A stretch of 64,000 bases of DNA from Aegilops tauschii subsp. strangulata (lineage: Eukaryota > Streptophyta > Magnoliopsida > Poales > Poaceae), in contig NC_053037.3 of assembly GCF_002575655.3 (NCBI RefSeq), positions 207,685,743 to 207,749,742 of the forward strand, given 5' to 3'. The first letter of the stretch is position 1. Every line of letters begins with the position of its first letter. A model generated the notes under the pieces. The model did no database searches, was not told the DNA's origin, and saw nothing but the letters and a program-made list of their open reading frames with translations. The translations under genes and the position numbers were made by a program. Positions 11,683 to 24,171 of this stretch are shown one piece after another.

Positions 11683-12211
11683 AAACAATGCCTCACCTTT
11701 TGGACTCGGGGAGTCTTGTAATAGAGCAGGACAAACACTTAATTTTGTCGTGCCATCTTGCACGGGTGGAGTGCTAACTCCATTGAAGCTGCTCTTTATA
11801 TTCCTCCGGGTTATATTTGATCATTTACTTTCCTTAAGCTTGAAGAACTGTCTTTAATTGTCCTGCATAGAAAACAAATCACAAGTCTCTGGGTGCTTAC
11901 CGCACTGAGAGTCATATACTTTACATATAACCCGGAATATGAACCAAAGCCACCAAAGACCGGCTCTCAATTATATCCTGGAGGTAACCATAATAGCATA
12001 CTTACAAGCCTTCAAGCATATTTCCGGTTTATGTAACCCAAATAATGAGGTTGAGAACTCAACTCCGGTTCACCAGCATTGATAATGCTTATTGTGTGCT
12101 ATCAACATTGTTAATCAAAGTTAAGCCGGCGGAGTAAGAACCACCCTTGCACACTGTTGATATGATCAAAACAACTTGTTGCAAACCAAAAGATCAAAAC
12201 TTAGGGGCTTC
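11683..12211 (+). other. non-coding DNA downstream of the antisense gene
   Basis: About 530 bp with no supported ORF. It holds the presumed 3' UTR and polyadenylation region of the antisense gene, with AT-rich stretches near 11735-11860. The 98-aa ORF at 11561-11857 mostly overlaps the last exon in another frame and is a shadow. Confidence 0.5.
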
Positions 12212-12602
12212 TGATTCGAATACGACCAGATAACCGTCCCAAAGGGGTTAAGCTAAGATTCGAATGCGATCATATATCCCCCAGTGGCATTGGCGTTGCC
12301 GATCAAGAGGGTACCGACAGCTATGTTCTCTTTGGTTCGAATACGACCTATGTTTGAACAGGAAGCCCCCAAATGACCTTAAGAGTTGTTTAACAATGCT
12401 GATTCGAATACAATCCATGTCGGTTCCCAAAGGGGGTTGAGCCATGATTCAAATATGATCAAGAAAAACTCCCCAATGAGCTCGGCAAGTTGCCAATCAA
12501 GTGGGTATCGACAGCTATGTTCTCTTTGGTTCGAATACGACCTATGTTTGAACAGGAAGCCACCAGGTGATCATATTGTTAACGGCTAGATTCGAATACG
12601 AT
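12212..12602. repeat. 193-bp tandem duplication with seven GATTCGAATACGA-type motifs
   Basis: A 50-bp phrase starting GACAGCTATGTTCTC at about 12317 recurs at 12510, an offset of about 193 bp, with diverged flanking sequence also repeated. Within the block a motif close to GATTCGAATACGA recurs near 12213, 12252, 12335, 12399, 12447, 12528 and 12590. The block separates the converging 3' ends of integrase (minus) and the antisense gene (plus). Confidence 0.75.
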
Positions 12603-12754
12603 CGTAAGCCGGATCCACCTCCAAGTGACCATGTAATGTTGTAATGGAAATAACACATTTACCTTTGGAGGAGAAAAGGACAGAGGTCCTGCTTTATTAT
12701 TTATCATAATATATACATGGCTATAGAAATATGTACATTATGAGAGCCGGTGGC

Positions 12755-15700
12755 TCAAGTATAATAAGGCCGAAGCTGAGCTATGTTCCACGGACGACGG
12801 GTCTCTTCCTCCGACTTATGTGAATATTTGTGCTCCCAAACATCGATAAGGTAGTATGACCCGTTGTGCAAGTTCTTGCTGACCACAAAGGGCCCTTCCC
12901 AAGGCGGGGATAACTTGTGTGCATCTGTTTGATCTTGGATGAGCCGGAGCACCAGATCACCTTCCTGGAAGACCCTGGACTTAACCCGGCGGCTGTGATA
13001 GCGGCGCAGGTCTTGTTGGTAAATCGCCGAGCGAGCTGCTGCCAAATCACGCTGTTCGTCCAATAAGTCAAGAGCATCTTGGCGCGCCCGCTCATTATCC
13101 GCCTCAACTTAAGCCGCCACTCGAGGCGAGTCATGACGGATGTCACTAGGGAGGACTGCTTCCGCTCCATAAACCATGAAGAAAGGTGTGTAACCCGTAG
13201 ACCTGTTAGGAGTAGTATTGATGCTCCATAACACGGAGGGTAACTCCTCCACCCAACAACCCAGCGTCCGTTGCAAAGGGACCAAAAGCCGGGGCTTGAT
13301 GCCCTTCAAAATCTCCTGATTAGCTCTCTCAGCTTGACCAATGGATTGAGGGTGAGCCACTGATGAAACATCAAGTCGAATATGCTCTCGTTGACAAAAC
13401 TCCTCCATGGCACCTTTAGACAGATTGGTACCATTGTCAGTTATAATGCTATGTGGAAAACCAAAGCGAAATATCACCCTTTTCATGAACTACATCGCTA
13501 TGGCCGCATCACACTTACTAACTGGCTCTGCTTCAACCCACTTTGTGAACTTGTCGACCGCCACCAAGAGGTGAGTCTTCTTATCCTTGGATCTTTTGAA
13601 AGGCCCAACCATATCAAGCCCCCAGACCGCAAATGGCCAAGTAATTGGAATCATCCTTAGCTCCTGAGCCGGCACATGAGCCCGTCGCGAGAACCTCTGA
13701 CAACCGTCACATTTACTGACCAAGTCCTCCGCATCAGCATGAGCCGTCAGCCAATAAAAACCATGACGAAAAGCCTTGGCCACAAGGGATTTTGAGCCGG
13801 CATGATGGCCACAATCCCCCTCGTGAATCTCACGTAAAATTTCTTGACCTTCCTCAAGGGAAACACAATGCTGGAAAGTTCCAGTGACACTGCGACGATG
13901 CAGCTCGCCATTGATAATTATCATTGACTTAGACCGCCGGGTTATTTGTCAGGCCAAAGTTTCATCCTCAGACAATTCTCCCCGGGTCATGTAAGCCAAG
14001 TATGGCACTGTCCAGTTTGGGGTAATGTGGAGAGCCGCCACCAACCATGCCTCCGGGTCAGGGACAGCCAAGTCTTCCTCTGTAGGCAACTTAACAGAAG
14101 GGATATGCAAAATGTCCAAGAAAGTGTTAGGCGGCACCGGCTTTCACTGAGAGCCCAGCCGGCTTAATGCATCAGCCGCCTCATTCTTCCTGCGATCGAT
14201 GTGCTCTACTTGGTAACCGTGAAAGTGTCCAGCAATGGCATCAACTTCGCGGCGATAAGCCGCCATGAGAGGGTCCTTGGAATCCCACTTGCCTGACACT
14301 TTTTGAGCCACTAAATCTGAGTCGCCAAAGCACCTTACCCGGCTCAAGCTCATCTCCTTAGCCATCCGAAGACCATGGAGCAAGGCCTCGTACTCAGCCG
14401 CATTGTTAGTACAGGGAAACATCAACCGTAGCACATAGCAAAACTTGTCACCTCGAGGGGAAGTTAATACAACTCCAGCCCCCGAGCCCTCCAATTGCCT
14501 AGACCCGTCGAAGTGAATAGTCGAGTATGTATTATCCGGTTTTTCTTTAGGCACCTGCAGCTCTGTCCAATCGTTGATGAAATCCACTAATGCTTGAGAT
14601 TTGATAGTAGTGTGTGGCACGTATTTCAGACCATGAGGCCCAAGCTCTATAGCCCACTTAGCCACTCTTCCTGTGGCTTCTCTGTTTTGGATGATATCTC
14701 CTAGGGGAGCAGAACTAACCATAGTGATAGGGTGACCCTAGAAATAATGCTTAAGCTTCCGGCTTGCCATGAATACCCCGTAAACCAGCTTCTGCCAATG
14801 TGGATACCGTTGTTTGGACTCAATGAGCACTTCACTGACGTAGTAAACCGGCCGCTGAACCGGATACTCCTTACCCTCTTCCTTGCGCTCCACCACCACA
14901 GCCACACTGACGGCTCGTGTGTTAGCGGCTACATACAGCAATAAGGGCTCCTTGTCAACAGGAGCAGCAAGAACTGGGGGCTCAGCCAACTGTCTCTTCA
15001 AATCCTCAAAAGCAGCATTAGCAGCATCATTCCAGACAAAGTCATCTGTTTTCTTCATCAACTGGTACAGTGGCATGGCCTTTTCACCCAAACGGCTGAT
15101 AAATCGGCTCAAAGCAGCGATGCGGCCCGCCAGACGCTGAACATAGTTTATGCACGCCGGCTTAGCCAGAGAGGTGATTGCCTTGATCTTTTCCGGGTTA
15201 GCTTCAATGCCTCTATGAGAAACCAGGAAACCCAAGAGCTTGCCTGCGGGAACACCAAAAACACACTTGGCCGGGTTAAGCATCATCTTGTAAACCCGGA
15301 GATTATCAAAGGTTTCTCTAAGATCATCTACCAGGGTCTCCTTCTCCCTGGACTTAACCACGATATCATCCACATAGGCATGAACATTGCGCCCAATCTG
15401 GTTATGAAGACAATTCTGCACACAACGCTGGTAAGTCGCCTGTGCACTCTTGAGTCCAAAAGGCATAGACACATAACAGAAGGCTCCAAAGGGAGTGATG
15501 AACGCCGTCTTTTCCTGGTCCTTAACTGCCATTTTAATCTGATGGTATCCAGAATAAGCATCCAAAAAACTTAAGCACTCACAACCCGCCGTAGCATCAA
15601 TGATTTGATCAATACGGGGGAGAGCAAAAGGATCAGCCGGACAAGCCTTGTTTAAGTCCGTGTAGTACACACACATCCGCCAGGTGCCGTTCTTCTTAAG

Positions 15701-16800
15701 CACGAGTACCGGGTTAGCTAACCATTCTGGATGAAAAACTTCAACAATAAACCCGGCCGCCAAGAGCCGGGCTACCTCCTCACCAATGGCTTTCCGCCTC
15801 TCCTCATTAAACCGCCGGAGGAATTGCCTGACCGGCTTAAACTTCGGATCAATATTGAGAGTGTGCTCAGCGAGTTCTCTAGGTACACCCGGCATGTCAG
15901 AAGGTTTCCATGCAAAGATGTCCTTCTTCTCACGGATGAACTCGATGAGCACGCCTTCCTACTTCGGATCCAGATTGGCACTGATGCTGAACTGCTGAGA
16001 TGAGTCGCCTGGAACAAAGTCAACAAGTTTAGTCTCATCAGCGGACTTAAATTTCATTACCGGCTCATGCTCCGTGGTTGGCTTTTTCAAAGACGTCATA
16101 TCTGCCGGGTCAACATTGTCCTTGTAAAACTTTAACTCCTCTGTTGCACAAACAGATTCTGCATAAGCCGCGTCACCTTCCTCACACTCCAAGGCTATCT
16201 TTCGGCTGCCATGAACCGTAATGGTCCCATTATGACCCGTCATCTTGAGCTACAAATACACGTAACACGGCCGTGCCATGAACTTGGCGTAAGCCGGCCG
16301 CCCAAATAAAGCATGATACGGATTTCTTATCTTAACCACCTCAAAGGTTAATTTTTCCGCCCTGTAGTTGTACTCATCTCCAAAAGCCACTTCCAGCTTG
16401 ATCTTACCAACTGGATATGCCGACTTACCAGGCACCACACTATGGAAAACAGTATTGGATTGGCTGAGGTTCTTATCAATCAACCCCATACGACGGAAGG
16501 TCTCATAATAGAGGATGTTGATGTTGCTGCCTCCGTCCATGAGCTCTTTAGTGAATTTATATCCCCCCACCTGAGGAGCCACCGCCAGGGCCAGGTGACC
16601 CGGATTATCAACCCGGGGAGGGTGATCTTCCCTGCTCCACACAATAGGCTGCTCAGACCATCTTAAATAGCGTGGAACCGCCGGTTCAACAGCATTCACA
16701 GCCCTTTTATGAAGCTTCTGATCTCGCTTGCAGAGACTGGTGGTAAACACATGATACTGTCCACCATTGAGCTGCTTTGGATTGGTCTGGTATTCCCCTG
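12755..16800 (-). pseudogene. element A pol: protease, RT, RNase H, archaeal-type RNase H, integrase
   Basis: One frame runs from about 16800 to the stop at 12755. In order: protease with active site LMDGGSNINILY (16750-16250); reverse transcriptase with DAYSGYHQI and the catalytic YVDDIVVKSR, then a degenerate RNase H (15952-14738); a second RNase H with IHFDGS, NNAAEYEALL, FGDSDLV and NEAADALSR (14722-14144); integrase with zinc-binding GDCGHH...CDGCQRF, core D in WGLDMVGP, D in TDNGT and E in QAERANQEIL, and a C-terminal WEGPFVV module (13924-12755). Seven in-frame stops break it: TAG 16250, TAG 15959, TAG 14738, TGA 14144, TGA 13949, TAG 13490, TAA 13109, with no frameshift between them. 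It is in a different frame from gag; the switch is near 16800. Tat lineage assignment is firm. Confidence 0.9.
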
Positions 16801-19134
16801 CTGCTGATGGCCCTGGCCGGACTGCTGATTAAAGCCCCCTTGAACATTCTGAGAATTGGAATTTGAGCCGCCGCCCGGGCCATGAAAGCCGTCGGCGCCT
16901 AAGCCGCCGCCCGGGCCATTATTGCCATTGAAAGCATTGGAATTCTTAAAGGCCTTCATGATTGCGCAGTCCTTCCATAAATGAGTGGCCAGCTTTTCCC
17001 TAGAGCCATGCCTCGGGCAGGGCTCATTTAACAATTGTTCAAGCATCGGGCCTAACCCGCCGGCTCGGGGAGGTGGTCTCCCCTTGCGCCGGTGGTTGTT
17101 ACCCTGCGAAGTGCTGTTGGCCACAAATTCCATACTGCCATCAGCCTTACGCTTGTTACCTCCTTGGTTCGCCGGGTTATGCTGGGGGCCCTTGCCATTG
17201 CCATTCTGTTTTCCCTTCCCTGTCCTTTCATCATCCGACGCGGGGTCCTTGGTACTATCAGAGTCGGCGTACTTGACCAGAGCCGCCATCAGCGTACCCA
17301 TATCATTGAAATCGCGCTTGAGCCGCCCGAGCTTCATCTTCAGGGGCGCAAAACGACAATTCTGCTCTAACATTAAGACTGCAGAGCCGGCATCCATCTT
17401 ATCAGATGAATGTATTATCTCTTTGACCCGGCGAACCCAATGGGTCGTAGACTCACCCTCCTGCTGCTTGCAATTAGTCAAATCCACAATTGACATAGAT
17501 TGCCTACATGTATCTTTGAAGTTTTGGATGAACCGGGCTTTTAGCTCAGCCCAAGACCCGATAGAGTTCGGGGGCAGTCCCTTCAACCATGTGCGGGCAG
17601 TTCCATCTAACATCATGGTGAAGTACTTGGCCATTGCTGCTTCACTGACCTCCAGCAACTCCATGGCCATCTCGTAACTCTCGATCCAGGCTCCGGGTTG
17701 TAAATCAGTCGTGTAATTAGGCACCTTCCTAGGCCCCTTGAAATCCTTGGGCAGACGTTCATTGCGGAGAGCCGGCACCAGACAAGGGACACCTCCAGTC
17801 CTCGTAGGTATCCCCGCATCAATAGAAGCCGTCGGATAAGCCGGGGGTGGCTGGTAAGCCATCAACTGAGGCGCCTGCTCTGCCTCTTGCCGTGCTCTGT
17901 TTTGGTCTACCGCGTGAAAGGCTCCGTTATGAGCCGGGCTGTGGCCAGGAGGCATGTCATGGCGTCGGACATTGCTTGAGCCGGTCGCTGAGACCATGTG
18001 TCTGCTATAACTCGGGCTCCGGCCTGGACGAGGGGTTGAATGAATCCTGTCCCGGCTATAAGGATATGCCTCCTGCTGCGCCAGAGCCGTCTGAAGGAGT
18101 TCTCTGACCTGGCAGGTTTCAAGCGCCGTTGGAGAGTCGCCATCGATTGGGAGAGTCGCCAGTCGCGCTGCCGCGGCGACCATGTTTTCCAACGGGTTGG
18201 CATAATGACCCGGTGGTATTGGCACATACTGAGGCGGGGCAGCGTTCACCCGGGGAGGCCCCATCACTTGGGGCTGAATTGACGTTCCAGCCCCGGGCGT
18301 CGTGATCTCTGGCGGGTTACTGGGCCCTGCACCGGGCGTGTTGAAGAGGTTTCGAGGATCGTAAACCGGAGGGAGTCGAGATTGGGCCTTTTGATGCCTC
18401 CTTCTCATGACCTCATTGGACGCGTTCTGATCCATCGTGAGCCGGAAAGACTGTGTCTGAATCAGCTGAGTCTGGGCGTCGTGAGCCGCCCTCTCCGCAG
18501 CCATCCTGATCCCTTCCACCGCCAGATCCTCCTTGGCTTTTGCTAGATCCAACTTTAACTGTGCCACCTCCGCGTCATACTGAGCTTGATCCGCTGGGGC
18601 GACCGTAGCGGTTAACAGGGCCGTCATCTTGTCTGTGAGATCCATCAGCACCTGAGCCGGCGAGGGCACAGGGCTTCCTGCCCCGGCGGTGGAGTTTTGA
18701 ACAGGTTGTGCGCCAGCCATGAAGATTCCGACCCGGCTCGGCGGCTCAAAGGGGTCCGGAATACTGTCACCATCGGAACAACCCCTGAGCCTGCCATCTT
18801 GAAGTTGGTATAACGAATCGGTCTCCTCTGGGGATGACTCGCCGTCAGAGCGAGCGGCCGTCTCATCACCAGATCGAGATCCTTCAGAGATCTCTCCATG
18901 GACGCATCCCACGAAAACATGCTTCAAGGCGGGCAAAGTCCGGGCGGGTCATGCACGCTGAGCCGTCTCGATGAGATCGGCGCAGAGGTCCGGCTCAGGG
19001 CCCGGCTCACCAATCTTGCCAATAAAGACATGGATTCCGCCGAAGGGGACCCGGTATCCGTACTCAATTGAGCCGGTGTCGGGGCCCCAATTTGCATCGT
19101 CGATGTAGAGCTTGCCGCGACGACTCTTGGTCAT
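16696..19134 (-). pseudogene. element A gag
   Basis: The frame opens at ATG 19134 (MTKSRRGK...), the first ATG of this frame downstream of the primer site, and runs to 16696, broken by one TGA at 18949; a 746-residue ORF follows from 18936. The N-terminal third includes a coiled coil (about 18580-18430; DAEVAQLKLDLAKAKEDLA). The retrotransposon Gag core lies around 17740-17240 (AWIESYEMAMELLEVSE, TARTWLKGLPPNSI, ARFIQNFKDTCRQS). Near the C-terminus CPRHGSREKLATHLWKDC replaces the usual CCHC knuckle, as in many Tat gags. The protein would package the RNA into particles. Pol follows in another frame. Confidence 0.85.
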
Positions 19135-19203
19135 CCGGCCCACAATGTATCCCTTGATCCCTTCGAAGATGCCCTTCAAGAACTCAAATCCACCATGCCC
19201 CAG

Positions 19204-19222
19204 CCCCACGGTGGGCGCCAAC
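19204..19222 (-). other. element A primer-binding site
   Basis: Directly inside the 5' LTR the minus strand reads GTTGGCGCCCACCGTGGGGC. The TGGCGCC start is the usual complement of a tRNA 3' end in plant Gypsy elements. I cannot name the tRNA with certainty. Confidence 0.6.
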
Positions 19223-19741
19223 TGTCGTGGATTGTCACGGCAGATGTCCTCGTGCAAGGACTTAGTCGTGGAGCCATCGCAGCTAGGAAGCTTAAAGGGG
19301 TTAAACGGGATAAGGAACACGAGGGTTATACTGGTTCAGCCCCTTACGGTGAAGCTAAAGCCTACGTCCAGTTGAGGTGGTATTACTTAGGGTTTTGATG
19401 ACCAGGGAGCTTAATCGCTATACCCGGCTCTCGATCTGTTGTCCCTCGTCCTGAACCGCCGCCGGGTCGTCCCTTTATATAGAGAAGGTTGACGCCCTGC
19501 GGCTCTCAGAGTCCCGGCCGGCTTATAGCAGTATCCGGCTCGGACTCTTAACTACTCGCGCCTTACATTACAAGTCTTGCCATAACGGCGGTTTATCACT
19601 ACGGGCCTTAAGCCGCCTCCGGGTCTTAAGCCTAGTATTGTTCCGCCATCCTCTAGCCTGGTACTGGGCTTTACGTGATGATCATTATAACGGAACCCGG
19701 CCCCTCCTGGGCGGGTGACTCTAATGGTTATATCCTCAACA
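19223..19741 (-). repeat. element A 5' LTR
   Basis: This 519-bp LTR pairs with 6735-7255. Read on the minus strand its promoter lies near 19476, where the plus strand has CCCTTTATATAGAG (minus-strand TATATAAAG). Confidence 0.9.
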
Positions 19742-19746
19742 CTTTT

Positions 19747-22232
19747 GCAAGGTGGATATCATTACATCATACCATTACATGATAACTGGGGATACATACA
19801 AAGGGCATACTAATGCAACAAGAATACATCAAACATCATAGAACAACATCTAACTAAGGATGAAACACAAACATAAACACAAACGACATCCACCCTGCTA
19901 GCCCAGGCTGCTGACCAGGAACCTATCCCAAGATTGATGAAGAAGAAGAAATTCAAAACAAGTAAACATCGCTCTCACGTCTTGATTATCGCATTACCTG
20001 TACCTGCAACTGTTGTTGTAGTAATCCGTGAGCCACGAGGACTCAGCAATCCCATTACCATGGGTATCAAGACTACCAAAGCTTAATGGGTATGAAAAGG
20101 ATAAGTGGTGAGGTTGCACCAAGCGGCTAAGCATTTGTATGGTGGCTAACTTACGAGTAGAAGAGTAAGATGAGAAACTACGCAAACGGTCGCAAACTAG
20201 TAATGATCAATAAGTGATCCTGAACTACTTATGTTCAAACATAACCCCACCGTGTTCTCTTCTCGACTAGCTCAAAAAGAGACAGTTACGCACGCGGTTG
20301 GTGTATTTTAATGAGATCAGCTTCAAGTTCACAACAACCAGATATTAAAAAGCTCCCATCTGCCACATAACCGTGGGCATGGCTCTTGAAAGTTTAAACC
20401 CTGCAGGGGTGTCCCAACTTATCCCATGACAAGCTCACGATCCGCGAAAACAATCCTCCATTGCGGGACATCCGATGAAACTCGGGATCCCGGTGCACAA
20501 GACATTTCGACAATGTTAAAACAAAACCAGCAAGACCTCCCGACGTGCCGACACCCTGATAGTAGCCGCGCGTGTCTCGTTTCAGGCCACGATGGATAAG
20601 CTAATCGTACAGGTACCAAAATACCCCAAGTTGCCAAGGGGCGGTCCCACACGGTGCTCTAGTTTGGACCAACACTGATGAGGAGCACTGGCCCGGGGGT
20701 TTATTAGGAATCCTCGGGGTCCGGAAAGTCCCTATGAATGTTTTAGTTGTTATTAGGCAAATGGTAAAACCAATGTCGGGCCTTGCTGGAAGAATTTTAT
20801 TCAAAGCGAACTGTCAAGAGGTCCCCATAAACCCTCATCATGTTAGGGACGCAAAATCAAGGACCATAACACCAGTATGACGGAAACTAGGGTGGAAAGA
20901 GTGGAAAAAACACCAGGCAAAAGGCCGAGCTTTCCACCCTTTACCAAGTATATAGATGCATTGATTAAATAAGGGATATTGTGATATCCCATGATATCCA
21001 TGTCCCAACATGGAACAACCTGCAACTAGCAACTCTATAAGAGGGGCTGAGTAAAGCGGTAACATAGCCAAACAACGGTTTGCGAGGATGGTGGAAAAAG
21101 GTTAGAGGCTATCATGGCAATTTGGGATTCTTGATAACAAGTGGTAGGTAGCGCGACATAGCGATAGCATCGAGACAACTAGCATAGCAAAGATAGTAGT
21201 GAGATCTAAAGTGACGGTCATCTTGCCTGAAATCCCGCTAGGAAGAAGAACGAGTCCATAAAGAAGACGAACCGGCATAAATGAACCAAACGTAGTCGAA
21301 CGTCCTCACGATCGCAATGAAACATGAACTTTCGAGAAGAAGCACAACCGAAAAGAAGCAAAAAAACATGGTAAACACACAAGAATGATCAAGACATGAT
21401 GCACAATCAAGTATGATGCATGTCAAGCCTACATGAAGCTACACATGGCAAAGATGATGCATGAAAGAACAAAACATCAAAGCAAGTTTAAATGAGGCTG
21501 GAATCAACATACAACAATTCCGGAAACTTCCCATATGCAAATTTCGAAATTGGTCCGGACCTGAATAACACATTATGTTGAAGTTGTTAAACAGCAAGTT
21601 AAAGTGCACCATGATGATCTACACGCTTTTCTAATCAAGTTACATATGAAGTTTATTTAATTCGGAGCTACGACCTAGAAGATATGAGCAAAACAAGTTA
21701 AACATGACATTCATGCAAAATGCATTCAAACATCAAGCACACATACTCAAATCAAGGATGCAACATGACATGATGACTCTACATGCAAAACCAAGGAAGT
21801 TTCATATAGATCACGCTCCAAACGGAGCAACGGTTCAACACATACACATGAAACAAGTTTAAAGGATCAAGAAAACAACATGCTAAGGAAATATATGAGC
21901 ACAAACTTGACATGCACTTCAAGTATAGATTAAATACTTCAAATATCATTAAGGTTCAGGTCCATAGCCATCAATATTACACTAATATGATCAATGCAAC
22001 AAGCCACTTCATAGCACTGATTATGACTTGGTGAAAACAGGGCATACATGTGAGCGGAAATAACATGTTGACATCTTGGTGGCTTCAAACAAATGATGCT
22101 ACACAGCAAGATCATAGCAACCAAAAGCATGGAATTAAAGTACAGGTTATACATGGCAAAACATGATTAATAAGCATCTCCATATAATCTCTAGATCAAT
22201 GGAATTAATCAAGACAAGTAAGCAAATCATAA
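19747..22232 (-). mobile_element. second Sukkula-type LTR, continued and truncated
   Basis: GCAAGGTGGATATCATTACATC resumes exactly where 6734 stopped and follows 1603 to about 3900 of the first copy with moderate divergence. The LTR 5' half, including its promoter, is missing: at about 22232 it abuts a fragment of a Gypsy LTR. Small ORFs in this stretch are not supported. Confidence 0.75.
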
Positions 22233-22374
22233 CTCTGGAGGTCTTGGCGTCCTCCGCCTCGCGAGGGTCTTGTGTTGTTTGTGCTGAAGATGGGTCGAAC
22301 CACGCCGTCGATGGATCGACACCACGGGCCGCAGGCAGGCATGTCTGGATACCCCGGTTCCCTGAACGCCGACA
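22233..22374 (-). mobile_element. stub of a Gypsy LTR (same family as 57697)
   Basis: On the minus strand from 22374 it reads TGTCGGCGTTCAGGGAACCGGGG..., matching the first ~150 bp of the LTR at 57697-58604 (shared TGCCTGCCTGCGGCCC, CATCTTCAGCAC, AACACAAGACCCTC). Only the LTR start is present; the rest was deleted at the junction with the Sukkula-type LTR. Confidence 0.7.
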
Positions 22375-23424
22375 CGAGTGGAGGCGTATTCGCCAAAGTA
22401 CGCCATCGATGTCACCCTCTCTGGAATTTTCAAAAATCAATTTAAATTCAAAATATTGACTGAACTTTGACCAGCGATAACTTTTATTCTATAAGTCCAA
22501 ATGACCTAATTCTTTTTGCATTGGTTTTGTGTTGAAATTCTCTATGAGTATGCAAAATATGAGATTTTTGCTTGCAGTGATTATTTTCGGGTGAATTAAA
22601 CAGTGTTATGTGACATTTTCCTTTTGTTATTTTAATTATATTCAGAAGGGATTTCTTGCCTTGAAGATCACGAGAGGGAGTGTGACCCTCCTCTGCACTA
22701 AGGCAAGCCATCACAATTATTTGCAAGAGTGTCCTTTCAATAACTATGGTTTTTTACTTGAATATGGTTATTTTAAATGCATATAGAAAATTCACATAAA
22801 GTATTTGATGCTAGTTTCATGTTTATGCTATATTGTTCTGTTATCAGTAGCATTTTAGTTGAATAACTAAGTCTATACAGTAGAGAAATGTGATGATATG
22901 CTTGATCTAGTTCATATCGATATTATGATAAAATGAAGAATATATGGTTCAGTGCAATTTTCATGGCATACTGTGACTTGGTAAATTTATTTGCAAGTTG
23001 AAACCTGATAATAAACCAACTTGAACATGTTGTTGATCAAGTCATGGTGCCACCGAATCGAGCTTCCTTAAGTGCAACCACACTAGCCTTTATGGGGCCC
23101 TTTCACAGTCCGTTGTTATGCCTCTCGCCGGTGCCTCCAACGATGGAAGGTTATTCGCTGGCGCTACCCTGGCCTAGTAGGAAGGTATAACCTTGTGCGC
23201 CCGTAGTTGTTTTGGTACCATGTCGCTGTTTAGGACAATTGTTCTATCACGACGGTGGCCGTTGGATGTCCGGAGTGGCATCGGGGCCACCCATGACTTT
23301 GCCCAAAGGGGAGTTGGTCGGAGTGGCCGGGAGAGTGTCATGGCAATAGGCTAGTTCTGTCGGAACGTCATTGGTCCACCCGAATGGGAGTCCGAGGCCA
23401 TGGGTTCGGTGGTGTGGGTACAGT
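22375..23424. other. about 1 kb without recognised features
   Basis: The first 650 bp are AT-rich with no coding signal on either strand; 23040-23424 is GC-richer. I see no domain, terminal repeat or RNA gene. Confidence 0.4.
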
Positions 23425-24010
23425 CACTACTGCAAGATGCTGCTAACGCGACACTATGATCAGAGACCCTTCGACGAAATTGTGTGCGATGCAATAATCG
23501 CAAACGATGGTGTCAAAAACCATAAAAAAGGTGCAAAACATATGAGATGGAGGATGCATCAAACACGGTTCAGATTTTAGTTGTGTGTGCGATGCAGGGA
23601 ATACGTTTCAGTTCAATTAACTGTTTGCGATGAGGAGGAACAAAAGAAACATGCAGCCAGATGAAGGTGTGTGCAATATACAGCATACGGTTCACTCGGA
23701 TGAACTGTTTGTGATTAGGTAACACAAAAGAAACAGTCAACCAGATCAAGGTGTGTGCGATATGCGGCATGCGGTTCACTAGGATGAACTGTTTGCGTTG
23801 AGACAAGAGAATAGAAATGGTACAACTTAACAAGATGTGTGTGATACGTGGCAAACATGTCTGTAATCGGAAACATGTGCGAAGACCAATAACAACACAG
23901 ACGACTGCTGCTAACAAACCGTGTGTGGTCTGAGCAAACGATTGCTGGTATACAATAATGAGTGATTGGTGAAAACATCACCGACGGGTTCCATTGTTTA
24001 GTCCATGTGC
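23425..24010 (+). mobile_element. CACTA-like terminus with subterminal repeats
   Basis: CACTACTGCAAGATG at 23425 has the CACTA start of the CACTA (En/Spm) superfamily. It is followed by diverged repeats of roughly 90 bp: GTGTGCGATGC-like words and CGGTTCACT.GGATGAACTG recur near 23570, 23675, 23745 and 23820. Such subterminal repeats bind the transposase in known CACTA elements. No transposase gene is seen. The other end is not certain; similar words recur at 37290-37395 and 54280-54560. Confidence 0.45.
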
Positions 24011-24171
24011 GATGTGATTTTCTTTTTCCGCACAACATCTACGCTCTGTCTACAGAGCATCAACATATATACTTAAAAAGACAGGATTGCATAACCAAAT
24101 TAAGCATACAATTACACAAGTGACTACACACATAACATTTCCACACACCAAAGTAAGCAATTACATGCATA

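Larger units (their letters stand above)
6735..19741 (-). mobile_element. element A: complete Tat-lineage Ty3/Gypsy retrotransposon, 13,007 bp
   Basis: Two 519-521-bp LTRs (6735-7255 and 19223-19741) with TG...CA ends flank the element, and CTTTT is duplicated at 6730-6734 and 19742-19746. On the minus strand the order is 5' LTR, primer site, gag, protease, reverse transcriptase, RNase H, a second (archaeal-type) RNase H, integrase, repeats, an antisense gene, 3' LTR. The duplicated RNase H and an extra gene between integrase and 3' LTR define the Tat lineage. By eye the LTRs differ at about 14 substitutions and two 1-bp indels, suggesting a fairly young insertion. Gag and pol carry nonsense codons, so this copy could only move if complemented. 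Confidence 0.9.

Noticed and set aside
12212..12602. CRISPR-like array
   Set aside because: Motifs are unevenly spaced and diverged within a 193-bp duplication; the context is a plant retrotransposon.
13109..16252. Programmed stop-codon readthrough as the reason for stops in element A pol
   Set aside because: Seven stops inside and between domains, of two CAG/CAA and CGA derived kinds, fit decay far better than regulated readthrough.
16985..17677. 230-aa plus-strand ORF
   Set aside because: It is the antisense shadow of the element A gag frame; no start context or domain, unlike the antisense gene at 8302-11682.
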